The notes: generated by a model not told the origin, from the letters alone. Numbered from the stretch's first letter, positions 48,259 to 61,045 are shown. The stretch: DNA of 64,000 bases from Selaginella moellendorffii (GCF_000143415.4 NW_003314316.1:1263173-1327172); one strand, 5' to 3'. A program made the numbers and translations.

Positions 48259-49545
48259 GTGGTGGGATTGGGTATCGGCACCCATGGCAGCCACTGTTCC
48301 TACAAATCCGCCTCCAAATCCACCATCTCAAATCCGACTGTGTCTACAGCGGATATCATTTCAGTGGACGCAAATCCACCAAAATTTGATGGGAGGAACT
48401 GGCGCTTCTGGAAGACAAAATTCGAATCCTATATGGATGAACGAGGCCTCTGGGACATCACCACAGGAACTGAGACACTTCCAGATACAGCCACAATGGA
48501 TGAAACTGCCAAGTATCGCAAGAAGGACCGGAGAGCTTTGGGCAAATTCCACGCAGCGCTGGAGGGGCGAGAATTCCATTGCATTGGACGGTGCAAGAGT
48601 GCAAAGGAAGCGTGGGAGGCCATGAAGCAGACTTACCAGTTCCCTTCAACATCCCATCGCATTTTTCTACGGAAGCAGCTTCATGCACTGGTGATGGCTG
48701 AAGGGGACGACCTCAAGGATCATCTTGCTGCTGTGCGAACAATCCTAGATGATCTTAAGGATGTGGGAGCAAACATAGAGGATGAAGAAGAAGCAGAGCT
48801 GGTGCTCGTCACACTTCCTCCATCCTTTGATCCTCTCATACGTAGCCTCACTACCACTGGAACTACTCTAACCCTGAATGGCGTGATCAGTAGCCTCCAG
48901 GACGATGATCTGAGACGAAGAGCAACAACAGGATCAGAGGCCGTTGCATTCTACTCTTCTCTCAGGAAAGAACCAGTGAACAAAGGGAAACAAGGAGCCT
49001 CTTCATCCAAGAAGCCCAAGTGTTCTCATTGCAACAAGAAAGGCCATGACGAAGCTCAATGCTGGGTGAAAAATCCATCTCTCAAGCCTGCAAGGAACAA
49101 TGCAAAGAAAAAGGTCGTACATGCCTTCATCTTGTCACGAGCTATGGCTGTGGCAGCACTGTCTACAGAGTGCATCTACCTGGATTCTGCTGCTACAGAC
49201 CATATGTTCAACAGTGATAAGTACTTTGAAGCCTATGTTCCTACAGCCACTGAGGAGTATGTCATAATTGGCAATGCCCAGCAGCTTGCTGTGAAAGGAA
49301 TTGGAACCATCATTCACTTTACCACAAGGAATAGTCGTGAAGATTCATGAGGTTCTTTATATTCCTGGTTTATGTGCTAATTTGTTCTCTATGGGCCAAT
49401 TTGCTAAGGATGGGTATCAGTTTGCCATTACACCTTGCCAATTCCAGCTGATCTCGACCACAGGAGCTATCCTCACAGTGTCCTGGCCTGAACGGCATGA
49501 CCTCTACCACCTTACCATGCTGCCCGACACGAACCATGGGAATAT
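48259..49545 (+). pseudogene. Copia gag, protease and integrase N-terminus
   Basis: The gag frame includes FDGRNWRFWKTKFESYM, a CCHC knuckle (CSHCNKKGHDEAQC) and the copia protease motif LDSAATDHM. The frame has no ATG at the beginning; an ATG at 48283 is in another frame. Near 49330 the frame shifts and integrase-leading sequence continues (VLYIPGLCANLFSMGQ) until the homology stops at about 49545. Confidence 0.8.
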
Positions 49546-51190
49546 TCTAAGAATATTCTATGGCATGTGGCCGTAATGCCTTAAGGGTTGGGAGGTTGGC
49601 CTAGGGTTTGTTCTCTTGTTCGTTTCATTGGTATTAGAGTAGTATGTTCTTTTGGGGATGGCAAGTGAGCAAAATATTGATCCTAATGAGGAGTATGGCG
49701 TTAATGATGATAGCTATGACGATGTGAAAGAAACTTTTGATGATGTCGTTATGTGGCAAGGACGCCAAATTTCTAAGGTTCAAAACGACATAAAGGAAGT
49801 TAAGGATTTCGTCAATCTTATTAAGGATTTTTTGCTTCTCATGGACCCTCAAGGGTTGAGTCAATCTCATGTCCGTGATTACCATTAGTATGTCAAGCAT
49901 CTCAAGGATTATGGTATCATGGAATGAAAATCATCACCAAATGTTTGTGATAGTCAAGAGGTTGATTCTTGGTTGAAATTATGGGAAAGTTGTTAGTCTC
50001 ACAATTCTTATGAGGATAAGGTGAAGATAAATTTCTTTGTGACGAAGCTTACGGGCCATGCTTCTTCGTGGTGGAAGAACTACATCAAAGCTAATCCAAA
50101 GCTGACTTCTTAGACTAATTTGACGAAGGTTTTCCACACTTCATTTGTCAAAAAGTTTGAAGAGGTTGATCTTGTGAGCTAGCTGTTAGAGATCCGGCAG
50201 GGGACTTTGTCTTTAGATGCGTATGCCCGCAAGTTTCGTGATCTTTGCCTTGGTCTTACGGGCACCTATAATGAGCTGCTAAAAGTGTAATGTTTCATCA
50301 AAGGATTGAGCTCAGTGGATATGCAGTAGAAGGTCAAAAAAGATTTTCCAGCAACATTGACTGATGCTATCACTAAGGCTCAAATCTTTTTGCCCAAACC
50401 GTCGGTCAACTAAGTCAACTCTGGTTAAAAGGATGGTCTCCGGGGTGGTCAACGTGATGACCAACCCATCAATACTTCATCTTCAGGGAAGAAATAGCCA
50501 TTGTTTCATTGTAGCTCGAAGAGTGGAGATGGTAATGAGGCAAAAAGACATTGGTTAGACCAACAAGAGAAGAACAAGGTGGAGGGCAATTGTTTTTGTT
50601 GTCACAAGGCTGGACATCATGGCAAGGATTGTCCTCTTGTGAAGGGATCAAAAAATGCTAAAGTGAATGTGGTGGAATCCATTGTGAATACAGCTCAGGC
50701 ATTTGTTGTGGTGGCTCTTCCACAAAAATTCAAGAATCTAAATCTCGAGTTCATATCAACTCTGTTGAGATTAATGGTTCTATGCACAATCAACTTGTGA
50801 AGGCCAAAGGGGACATTCAGGGTAATGCTGTTAGTATTCTTTTTGATCCAGGTGCTACACACAACTTTTTGAACTCCAAGGTGGTGAAGAAACTTGGTTT
50901 GCCTGTGGAAAAGAGTTCAATCATCTACGAGATGGTTATGGCAGATGGATATAGCACTCATGTTTACGGTGAATGGGCTCCAAGTGTTCCTTTGACGGTT
51001 CAGGGGATTCTCGACCATTTTAACATTTGAAGCAGTGTTGTATCTCTGCTCCAATATTGAAGATTTTTGATCTTGAAAAGCCTTTTGTGGTCGAGACAGA
51101 TGCAAGTGACATTGCTATTGGAGCCGTATTGCTTCAAGTTGGGCATCCTCTTGTATATATGAGCCATAAGTTTGATGCCACACAGCGGAA
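49545..51190 (+). mobile_element. Fragment of a third Ty3/gypsy element inside the copia element
   Basis: Begins with a TGGTATTAGAG primer-site-like sequence (49630), then a gag with several stops (RKFRDLCLGLTGTYNELL), a zinc knuckle CFCCHKAGHHGKDC at 50593-50634, a protease FDPGATHNFLNSKVV at 50839-50883 and an RNase H start VVETDASDIAIGAVLL. RT is missing and no LTR pair is seen, so this is a heavily deleted copy. Boundaries are approximate. Confidence 0.7.
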
Positions 51191-51388
51191 AGGCTCTCTA
51201 TGCATGCACCATGGAGGGCTGGGTCATTCCGCTGTTCAGCTCGAGACATGGTCTCATCTTGTGCAGCTGGGACTCCGAGGACCTATGGAGAAGCCATGGC
51301 CTCACAGGAAGCGTATTACTGGCGTGTAGCAATGGAAGCCGAGATTGCTTCATAGCAAAAGAACAAGACACATGTTCTTGTTCCAACT

Positions 51389-52115
51389 GTGCCTTCCAAT
51401 CGCCAGGTTATCAAGAGCATGTGGGTGTATGCTCTGAAGATTAATCCTGATGGCTCAGTTCGCTACAAGGTGCAATTGGTGGCGAAAGGATGCTTGCAAG
51501 TTCCTGGACTTGACTACAATGACACCTTCGCTCCCGTGATGGATGTGACCACGGCGTTTCTTTATGGTGCGCTTGAAGAAGAAATCTATATGGCACAGCC
51601 AGAAGGATTTCTAGCCGCTGGAAAAGAGGATCATCTCTGGCTTCTCAAGAAAGCTGTCTACAGCTTGAAACAAGCACCCAGATCTTGGTACAAATGCTTT
51701 GACGATTTTATACTAAGTGTGGACTTTTCCCGTAGCATGGCAGACCCAAATCTTTATATTCAGGTGGACGGTGAATCATTTGTGATCATCGCTCTTTATG
51801 TTGATGATACTCTTGTCATCCATAATCACCGCTTAATTTTTCTCCAGGTTAAGTGAGATCTTTGCAGCCAATTCGAGATGAAAACTCTTGGCTCAACTTC
51901 CTACTTTCTTGGCATGGAACTTGTGTGTGATCACTCTCAACACACTATCTATCTTCACCAAGCCAAGTATATAGAAGAGATGCTAGCCAGGTTTTCTATG
52001 ACGAGCTCTAATCCAGTGGCGACACCAATGGAACCAGGCTGCTAGCTTTCACGAGCCATGTCTCCTAAGACAGAGGACAACAAGAGAGCCATGGACTCCA
52101 TCCCTTACAGACAAG
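51389..52115 (+). pseudogene. Copia reverse transcriptase, internally shortened and split
   Basis: RT with QLVAKGCLQVPGLDYNDTFAPV joined directly to MDVTTAFLYGALEEEIY, so about 25-30 residues usually found between these motifs are missing in frame. The catalytic box is IALYVDDTLV. The frame breaks at 51856; FEMKTLGSTSYFLGMEL continues the domain. It is cut exactly in IPYRQ|AVGSLMY by the chromovirus. Confidence 0.85.
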
Positions 52116-53264
52116 TGTAAATCACAAATTTTTCCTTTCCAATTTGCCAACTTACCTCGTCTATTTGACCAACATTGCCTTGGCTTTTACCTAAGTTCCC
52201 TCACCAAGGTTCCCGCCTATTGTACCAGCTACTACTTGGTCCTACTTGGTTTCAGCTACTCACTGCATGAGCAATGAAGCGTTAGCCATCCATCCAATGA
52301 TTCCCAAATCTTTCCCAATCCCCCTCCCCAGGTTAGATTGGATTTAAGGTTTGGCTACACTCCCCGTAGGCACAAGCAGCCAAGCACACCAAGTCTCTAG
52401 GTTCTTAACATCCCTTGGTGCAACAAGACTTGGTCATAGGACCCTCTAAATCCCAAGCCTTGGGTGCAACATTTGCTTCGGGACGCCAGGGCAAAACACC
52501 GTGGCCTAACGGCCCGTTATGGGTACCTCTAGTCCCCCCCCCCTCACTTCCATCTCGAAAGGAAGGCCCAAGCCCTTAGAAAGGGCTAGGACCAATGAAC
52601 CACAAGGTACTCAAGTGGGGCACGGCACCACTCCACATGAGCCAAGAGCACTGCAGTCAGTTTCCCTTCCGGGAGTGGGAGTACTCTTGAGCACTTCCTT
52701 GGGTGGCCCTCCGGCACCACTGAGTCCATGCTCACTCCCACCCAAGGCCCCTCGGTCCCAGTCTCAACTCAAGTTAGTTTGGAGGTACCACTGGAAAGTT
52801 CCTTCAAGACTGGTTCCTAGACCTCACTATCCCTACTATACTTTTGGAACCCCTTGCACAGCCCCCCCCCCCCCCCCCCCCTGGGAGACACACGCTTTGG
52901 GCTTTCACCCCTCGACTTGTATTAATACTCGGACTTGGTCTCGGACTCGATCTCGGACCCGACTTAGGACTCGATCTCGGACTAGATCTCGGACTTGACC
53001 TCGAACCCGATTTCAGACTCGACCTCGGACTCGACCTCGGTCTCAGACCTGATCTCGGATATCGAACTTTGTCTCGAACTCGGTCTCAAACTTGGTCTCA
53101 GAGTCGGCCTTGGACTCGATCCCGGACTCTATCTCGAACTCGGTCTTAGAGTCGGTTTTAGACTCGATCTCAGACTTGGTCCCATCCAATCAACTCTCTA
53201 TCATTTCAGTCATGCTTTCAATGATCCTTTAGCCTACGACACCTTGGGGAGTTGGTTCCTTACA
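52116..53264 (-). repeat. Chromovirus LTR (left; 3' LTR)
   Basis: 1,149 bp. It contains a C homopolymer (about 52862-52880) and a low-complexity block of GACTCGATCTCG-type units (about 52928-53190). Confidence 0.9.
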
Positions 53265-53666
53265 ACTCCACCACCTATAGAAGAAGTTCGATGCCAACAT
53301 TGAACATATCTTTTTAATCCTATGACTTGTTGACCACGTCTTCGGGGGCATCCCCCCACTTAGCGGTGTGTTTAAGTTAGCCTCCCCGGTCAAGAGCCCA
53401 TGACAACGGAATATAGGTGTCCCTATACCCCTTACTTCACCACGCCCTAGTATGGGGTCGGGACTTGAACATAGCCTTACTTTACTAGAGGTTTGGGACT
53501 CAAACCCAACCTCCGTAGAATACGTCTACGGATTCGACATCCCCGTGGGGAGTTGGGCGTAATTCCCTACGCCTGGTTGACCTAGCTAACCCATGCTAAT
53601 TAGCTACCTTCGGCGCGCCTTCAAGTCCCAACATATGCCATTGCTCAACTTCACAAGTTGATACTT

Positions 53667-53960
53667 TTAATTGAACTTTGCATAACTATAGAGAGTTCTG
53701 CCATGCAGAAATTCCTCCACTAGATCTCGCGCGTTCGCTAGGTTCTCCTCCGGTTCCCATGTTACTTTGCAGTGTGGAAAACCTTTCCACTTCACATGGA
53801 ACTCTTTCACCTCGTGTGCTTGTCGCTTGCTCTTGCATGCATTGAGGATGGCCTCGACTTCATATTCCTCTTCCCCTTGGATAACCTCAGGTAAAGGTTT
53901 CACTTGGTCCTTGCGAAGTGGATCCTCAAAGTACGGTTTGAGTAGGTTCACATGGAACAC
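53667..53960 (-). pseudogene. Chromovirus integrase C-terminus with chromodomain
   Basis: Open frame FHVNLLKPYFEDPLRKDQ, then EYEVEAILNACKSKRQ, then FHVKWKGFPHCKVTWEPEEN. The last two are a chromodomain with the usual aromatic positions (Y, W, W). Such domains direct integration toward chromatin with particular histone marks. Confidence 0.85.
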
Positions 53961-56900
53961 GGGTGCATCTTCCCCATCTCTCGAGGAAGTCGGAGGCAGT
54001 AAGCCACTTTACCGATTTGTGCCTCAATCTCGTAAGGCCCTGCGAACTTGTTTAATAAACTCAAGATCAGTTCATTTCCAGGAATAGATGCATTTTTACC
54101 TTTGGGTCAACTTCCAGCTGATCCCACTTGGTAGCCTTAGGTTCTTGGTGTTCAGCCACACCTTCTCCCCAGGTTGGAACTCTATGTCCCGGCGCTTCTG
54201 ATTCGCATATTTGGTTTGCCTTTGTTGAGCCCGCTCCAAGGAATCCTTCACTAGATTCCAAATGTTGAGCCTTTCCACCATGAATGCCTCCATTGCAGGT
54301 AACTCTCCATGATATTTGGCCACGCTGCGTTCCACAAGACCTTCAATAGCTCGCCCATTGATGACTTCCCATGACTCACCCCGATACTCGAGTGTGGTGA
54401 GTTGTTATAACACATTTCCGCAAGTCTTAAATGACTTACCTAATCGGTCTAGTCTCCCGAGACATAACATCGCAAATAATCCTCTAGCTGCCTATTCACC
54501 CTTTTCATTTGTCCATCTGTCAAGAAGTGTTAGTGCTACCAAACTTGACTTAATACTCAATACCTATCTGTGGGTGATAGGTTGTGTTGAATTTCAACTT
54601 GGTGTGATACTATTCCAGGAGAGTTCTCTAGAACCTACTGGTGAATATCTTATCTCAATCTAAGATGATCTCTTCTGGCCTTCCCTGCACTCAAACCACT
54701 TGTTCGAAGAATAGCTTCACCATACCTTCCGCATCCACTTCCGTTGTGGTGGGTATGAAATATGCCATCTTCGAAAATCAGTCCACCACCACAAATATCG
54801 CATCGAACCCCTCACTTGGGGGGAGTCCCATGATGAAGTCCATCGTAAGACATTTCCACTGGCAATCTGGAATTGGGATACTTTGTAATAAGCCCCCACT
54901 AGCCTTAGTCACGGCTTTGACCTACTGACATGTTGGACATGTCTTTACATAGTCTTGGATGTCCTTAGCCATATCTGGCCAGTGATACTTCCTCTTGAGT
55001 AAGCCCATCGTCTTGGGCACTCCGCCATGTCCCGCAAGAGGTCTGTCATGACACTCTTTTAAAGCTATCTTCCTTAATTCCCCTTCTGGAACATACACCC
55101 TTGTTTCTTTATAATATATAAGTCCATTGCATTCCGCATAACTTGTTATTTCTTCCATTGGCAACTCACCTCTCTAGTGAGCTTCTCACGCCTCAGCAAC
55201 ACTTCTTGTGTTAGACCATCGCTCTTATACGTTGTCCGCACATTATCCCAAAAGGTTTTTGTTGTGCTAGATATTATTAACTTCAAGCTTGCTTTTCAAC
55301 TTAGAGCATCTACCACAATGTTGCTCTTCCCAGGTTTATACAAAATCTCGCAATCAAACTCAGCCAAAGCGTTAGCCCACTGACCTTGTTTCCCTTTTAG
55401 GTCAGGTTGTGACAAGAAATGTTTCGTTGCCACATTATCCATGTAAACTTTGAAGTGCCTCCCAAGGTAGTGTCGCCACTCCTTGAGTGCGTTGACCACC
55501 GCAAATAATTCCTTCTTATGGGCAAGCCACTTTCACTGAGCCTTGTCCAACTTCTTCGAGAAAAACGCCATTGGATAGTTGTCTTGCTTCAAAATTGCGC
55601 CTAACACAAAGTCCGAAGCATCTGTTTCTACCTCAAAGTCCTTACCAAAGTCAGGTAACGCCAACACGAAGGTCTTCCTTAACTTCCCTTTGAGGTGGAC
55701 AAATGCCGCCTCGCATTCCATTGTCTATACCATCTTCCTTTTACCTGTTTGGTCCGTTAAGGGCAGGGCTACTCTCGAATAATGTTTGATAAACTTTCGA
55801 TAGTAGTTGCATAGCCCCAAGAATGCCCTCAGCTTATGTACATTCAATGGTCACTCCCATTCCTGGATCACTTAGACCTTCTCAGGGTCCACCTTGAGCC
55901 CGTCCTTGCCCACCGTGTGCCCGAGAAACTTTACCTTTTGTTGAGCAAAGTCACATTTGCTCTCTTTAGCATATAGCTTGTGTTCCCTTAGTTTCTCAAA
56001 CACCTTCGTCAAGTGTTCGGCATGCTCCTCTAGCGTCTCGCTATATATCAGGATGTCGTCAATATAAACGACCACGAAGTGATCCAGATAGGGTACAAAA
56101 TGTGGTTCATCAGCGCCAAAAATGTTGCCAGCGCATTGCACAACCCAAAGGGCATCACTAGAAACTCGAAGCTCCCATACCTTGTTTGACAGGTTGTCTT
56201 TTCGACATCTTCCTCTACTACCTTGATCTAATAGTATCCTAACTTTAGGTCAATCCTCAAAAAGTATTTTGCCTTTCCCAATCTATCGAACAAGTCCTCA
56301 ATCCTTGGCAAAGAGTACTTGTTTTTCTTTGTATACATGTTGAGCAACCGGTAGTTTGTGCACATATGCATAGATCCATTTTTCTTTTTCACAAATAACA
56401 CTGGTGCCCCATACAACGACTTGCTCAACTTAACATACCCTTTGTCCACCAACTCTTTTAGTTGGCGTTTGAGCCCCTTGAGTTCCTTTTTGTTCAAATG
56501 ATAGGGGGGACGAACCACCACCTTAGCACCTCAACCAACTCAATCTTGTGTTCTATCGGTCGTGCGGGGGGCAACCCCACTAGAAGCTCCTCTGGCATAG
56601 TATCCTAGAATTAGTCCAACACCCACTGGATCACTAAAGGTATTTCTTCCATTCCCGTCTTTTTGTCACTCTTCACCGAGAGTAAGCATAAAAATCCTGC
56701 CTTGGTTCCTTTAGTGAGTTGTCCTCTCATGGACACCATGTTTAAGCAGGAGTCTTTGGCTTTACATTGCCCTACTTTTAGATCCTAGGCCTCCACCTTG
56801 GATCGTTCTCCCCGAGCATTCGCCAGTACCACAAAGTTCCACCCTTGTCCATGTAGGGCTACTACAAACCGATTAAACCAATCCATCCCGAAAATTATGT

Positions 56901-57231
56901 CAAATCTTGCCATGTCTAACACGATTAAATCCATGTCTACTTTTCATATCCTTACTTCGACTCTCGCTTGTCTAAGTATCTCATCGGTGCTTTAGCTACC
57001 TTGAATAAACTCTATCATCCTTGGTTCACCCAGCCGTTGCACTATTAGTCTGGCTTGCCGGACTATGTCTGCAGCCACAAAATTATCCGAAGCACCCGTG
57101 ACAATAAGGATCTTAATAAAGTTACCTTCGAGCTTCCCTCGGAGGGTTAGTAGATGTCGCGAACAACTCTCTACCAAAGTTGCTCATGTAATGAAGAACT
57201 TTGAGCTAGGGACTGGATCATATACCTCAAT
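53961..57231 (-). pseudogene. Chromovirus pol (protease, RT, RNase H, integrase)
   Basis: Pieces in order on minus: protease-like IVTGASDNFVAADIV (in 56992-57177), RT ([16 protein letters not shown] in 56228-56521; VVVYIDDILIYSETLEEH in 55872-56141, catalytic YIDD kept), RNase H (VETDASDFVLGAILKQ; YKPGKSNIVVDALS), the integrase zinc finger (54922-55164, ending VKTCPTCQ) and core remnants near 54700-54900. At least six stops or frame changes lie between. Confidence 0.85.
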
Positions 57232-58254
57232 TTAAATTTCACCCGACTTAATGGCCATATTGGCTCTGGCCTTCTTCGGGTAAGGACATTCCCTCAAAAA
57301 GTGTCCCACTTCACTACAATTGTAGCATATGTTATTTCCCATGCTGCTAACAAACTTGACCTTCTTATCCATGGGTTTATCTCTTTTTGCTTGACTCTCC
57401 CACGTACTTGCTCGCTGGCCACTAGATTTACCTTTCCGGAACCCCGAGGACTCATTCTTAGAGAAACTCTTCTTGAATTTCCCTTTGCTATATGTTCCCC
57501 TTGGTTTAACCCCTTTGCTAAACGTGAACCTCGACCCCATCGTGTTCCCTTTTCACAGGTTATCATTGAAATGCACCTTGATAGCCGTATCCAACGCTTC
57601 CTTGTAGTTGGTCGAGTTCCAATGCATCACCTCGCCGCAAGCCCAAGTTTGCAAGCTTGATATGAAGGCATGGAATGCATCCATATCACCCATATCTGTA
57701 ACAAGTATCCTCTTTGCCATAAACCCATTCATATACTCTTGAATGGTTTTAGTCTGCTTCAGCTTACTCAGCTCACCCCTTAGGTGTGGAGTAGCATTCA
57801 GGGGAACATAAGTCGCATGAATCCTTGCCTTCATCATTTCCCAAGTGGCCACTGATCCTTCATTAGCCTCTATCGTTCTCCACCAAGACTTAGCATTATC
57901 TGCCAAGTATGGTTTTGCATATGGGACCTTCTCTGAGCTCGGTAACTGCAACGCTCAGAAGTAGTCTTCCATATCGTAAAACCAATCCTCCACCACCTTA
58001 TAGTCATTCACTCCCTTGAAGACCGGTAGGGGCTTTGGTTTGTACTTGGGAACTGCTTGAGGGACTGATTCCACTTCGGTCTGTTTGACCTTGTTTGGTT
58101 TTGCCTCAGTCCCTGCCGAAGGGTCTGCAACTTCTGCACTGCCAGCATCTGCAATCTTTCGCCTTTTCTTCCGCTTCTCGTCACGCTTTAGCTTGCGTAT
58201 GAGAGTCTCTAGCAGGGCATTGGTATGTGCCAATTGTCCTTCTAGAACATCCAA
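57232..58254 (-). pseudogene. Chromovirus gag
   Basis: Three adjoining frames: 57955-58254 (MDVLEGQLAHTNALLETLI, Lys/Arg-rich middle), 57553-57951 (retrotransposon gag core, AKSWWRTIEANEGS) and 57232-57540 with the CCHC knuckle CYNCSEVGHFLREC. Stops or shifts separate them. Confidence 0.8.
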
Positions 58255-58484
58255 TCGAGCCTTGGATGACTGAACCTCACCACCACACTCCTATTTGGAA
58301 GTTTCCTCACTAGAGTCCTCCTCATGCAAGGATTCCTCATCCATATCCTCTTGTTCAACCAAAAGCTCTAGCTCTTGAGGAGGTTCCATCTTCGCCTTAG
58401 TTCGTTTCTGCCCTAACTTTGCTATCTCTCAGCAATCCACCTCTATCCTTCGCTAGAACTGAGGAAAAGGCTCCAATACCAAAT

Positions 58485-59644
58485 TGTAAGCCACAAATTT
58501 TTTCTTTCCAATTTGCCAGCTTACTTTGTCTATCTGACCAACACTGCCTTGGCTTTTACCTAAGTTCCCTTGCCAAGATTCCCGCTTATTGTACCAGCTC
58601 CTACTTGGTCCTACTTGGTTTCAGCTACTCACTGCACGAGCAACAGAGTGTTAGCCATCCATCCACAAATCCCAAATCTCTCCCAATCCCCCTCCTTGGG
58701 TTAGACTGGATTTAAGGTTTGGCTACACTCCCCGCAGGCACAAGCAGCCAAGCACACCAAGCATCCAGGTTCCTAACATCCCTTGGTGCAACAAGACTTG
58801 ATCATGGGACCCTCTAAATCCCAAGACTTATGTGCAACACTTGCTTCAGGATGCCAAGGCGAAACACCATGGCCTAACGGCCTAGTATGGGTACCTCAAC
58901 CCCCCCCCCACACACACACTTCCATCCCGAAGGGAAGGCCCAAGCCCCTAGGAAGGGCGAGGACCAATGAACCACAAAGTACTCAAGTGGGGCACCACTC
59001 CACATGAGCCGGGAGCACCGCAGTCAGTTTCCCTTCCGGGAGTGGGAGTTGCTCTTGAGCACTTCCTTGAGTGGCCCCTCCGGCACCACCTGAGTCCATG
59101 CTCACTCCCACCCAAGGCCCCTCGGTCCCAATCTCAACCTCAAGTCAGTTTGGAAGTACCACTGGAAAGTTCCTTCAAGACTGGTTCCTGGACCTCACTA
59201 TCCCTACTATACTTTTGGAACCCCCTGTATCCCCCCTCCCCCCTGGGAGACACATGCTTTGGGCTTTCACCCCTCGACCTGTATTAATACTCAGACTCGG
59301 TCTTGGACTCGATATCGGACTCAATCTCAGACCCGACTTTGGACTCGGTCTCAGACTCGATCTCAGACTCGACCTCAAACCCGATCTCGGACTCGACCTC
59401 GAACTCAGTCTCAAACCCAATCTCGGATTGCTGACTCTGTCTCGAACTCGGTCTCGAACTCGGTCTCGAACTCGGTCTCGGAGTCGGCCTCGGACTCGAT
59501 CCCGGACTCTATCTCGAACTCAGTCTCAGAGTCAGTCTTGGACTCGATCTCAGACTTAATCCCATCCGATAAACTCTTTATCATTTCAGTCGTGCTTTCG
59601 GGGATCCTATAACCTACGACACCTTGGGGAGTTGGTTCCCTACA
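58485..59644 (-). repeat. Chromovirus LTR (right; 5' LTR)
   Basis: 1,160 bp, near-identical in layout to 52116-53264, including the GACTCGATCTCG-type repeat block (about 59283-59570). Confidence 0.9.
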
Positions 59645-59649
59645 ACAAG

Positions 59650-60256
59650 CTGTTGGCAGTCTCATGTATCCACGCACCCAGATATTTCTTTTGCCGTGAG
59701 CAAAGTTAGCCAATTCCTGGCTAATCCTAGATCTCAACATTGGGCAGCAGTGAAACGCATCTTCAGGTACCTTCGAGGTACTACTTACCTTGGATTGTGC
59801 TACCAGGGAAAAGAGCTTACCCTCACGGGCTACTGTGATGCTGATTTTGGGGGAGACTGTGACACACGCAAGTCCACCTCTGGCTATTCGTTTTCCCTGG
59901 GCAATGTGACAGTCTTGTGGTGCAGCAGGAAGCAAAGTACAGTGGCAACCTCTAGTACTGAAGCAGAATATTTGGCAGCCTCACAAGCTACCAAAGAAGG
60001 TGTGTGGTTATGCTCACTACTTTCTAACCTTGGTGTGAGTGTGAAGACTCCCACTCGCCTCTTCTGTGACAATCAAAGCTGCATTGCGTTAGTGGCCAAT
60101 CCTCACTTTCATTCACGCACCAAACACTTTGGGATTCATCATCATTTTGTTCTTGAGAAAGTGGAAGATGGCACAATTGAGCACTGCGACACGACCACTC
60201 AGGTTGCAGATATCTTCACAAAAGCAGATTTCAAGTCCATCATGAAGGGCTACTGA
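59650..60256 (+). pseudogene. Copia RNase H
   Basis: Continuation of the copia pol after the chromovirus: AVGSLMYPRTQPDISFAVSK, then TGYCDADFGGD, STSGYSFSLGN, STEAEYLAASQATKE and VADIFTKADFKSIMKGY before the stop. The frame is open throughout, so this end of the element is well preserved. Confidence 0.9.
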
Positions 60257-60443
60257 TGAGCATCACTCGTGATGGCCACAGTGCCAGTGGGAGTGTTGAG
60301 AGTGGCCCTGTGCCACGTGGCTAGTCCACGTGGAGAGACACGAGTCTTCACTGGTTCACCATGTCACACATATGTACATTTTTCATTCCATATATGCTAT
60401 GACGGATCTTGAGCACCATCACTCAGTTTCACCTTTCTTTAGA

Positions 60444-61045
60444 TCTTCTTGGCGTAGACCTCGTGGATGTAGAGGCGCAACGAGCGATCTCCACTTCAAC
60501 AACCCTATCGAAATATCGATTGCAGAACAGAATCGAACTAGAACAAGAACAGCATGATCCATTTCTAGTCTCTCAATTTTGAAACCAATGCCAAGATTCT
60601 GGAATGCCCCAGGCACTATTAGGTTTTTATTGACAAAATAAAAAAAGGAAGAGACATAACTAACAGCCATGGTGATAGAGCTTGTTAGAGAAGCACTCTA
60701 TAAATCCAATAATTTAATCACTTATAGTTACTAACTAACCTTTATTGAGCCAGAATTTACCAATCCTTCCATTATGTAAATTAGTTATTTTATATGAAAC
60801 AACTAATTATCCACCTGTATTGCATGTGGATCGATCTTTTGTCCATAAATTCTTTATAAAAGGAAGAACATAAATATGGATGCCTAATATCTACAATCTC
60901 AAATTTAAAGGTAAAAATATACCTTGCTCAAGAGTATGTTATATTCTAAGTAGTAATCAAATTTGTGACCATCTTCTCCCACTATTGTCTTGAAACATAT
61001 ATGAATTTTCTTGTCTAATTAAAGTATGATTCCTAGAAAAACAAA
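60444..61045. other. Gene X 5' remnant and unit C spacer
   Basis: Positions 60444-60545 correspond to the gene X start region of unit A (28690-28765). From about 60565 the sequence matches 41035-41210 and then part of the ~430-bp repeat (about 60740-60960). No intact gene is seen. Confidence 0.55.

Larger units (their letters stand above)
52116..59644 (-). mobile_element. Ty3/gypsy chromovirus inserted into the copia element
   Basis: A 7,529-bp element flanked by ACAAG (52111-52115 and 59645-59649). LTRs are 52116-53264 (1,149 bp) and 58485-59644 (1,160 bp), TGTA...TACA. In minus orientation the primer-binding site TGGTATTGGAGCC lies next to the right LTR (58470-58482). Gag, CCHC, protease, RT, RNase H and integrase follow, and a C-terminal chromodomain ends the polyprotein, which places it among chromoviruses. 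Several stops and frame changes show it is inactive. Confidence 0.93.
48000..60443 (+). mobile_element. Ty1/copia retrotransposon carrying two nested insertions
   Basis: The left LTR is 48000-48080 (TGTGCCACGTGG to TTTCGTTAGA) and the right LTR 60309-60443, which has about 54 bp more internally. A primer-binding-like TGGTATCGGAGC follows at 48081. Internal order: gag and protease (48259-49350), start of integrase (to about 49545), gypsy fragment (to about 51190), RT (51389-52115), chromovirus (52116-59644), RNase H (59650-60256). It sits in gene X. The target duplication is not clear, and the LTR ends at TTAGA are tentative. Confidence 0.85.

Noticed and set aside
52519-53303. ORFs with long Arg/Thr/Ser or Asp/Leu repeats
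   Set aside because: They lie inside the chromovirus LTR, come from the GACTCGATCTCG-type simple repeat and reappear in the other LTR.
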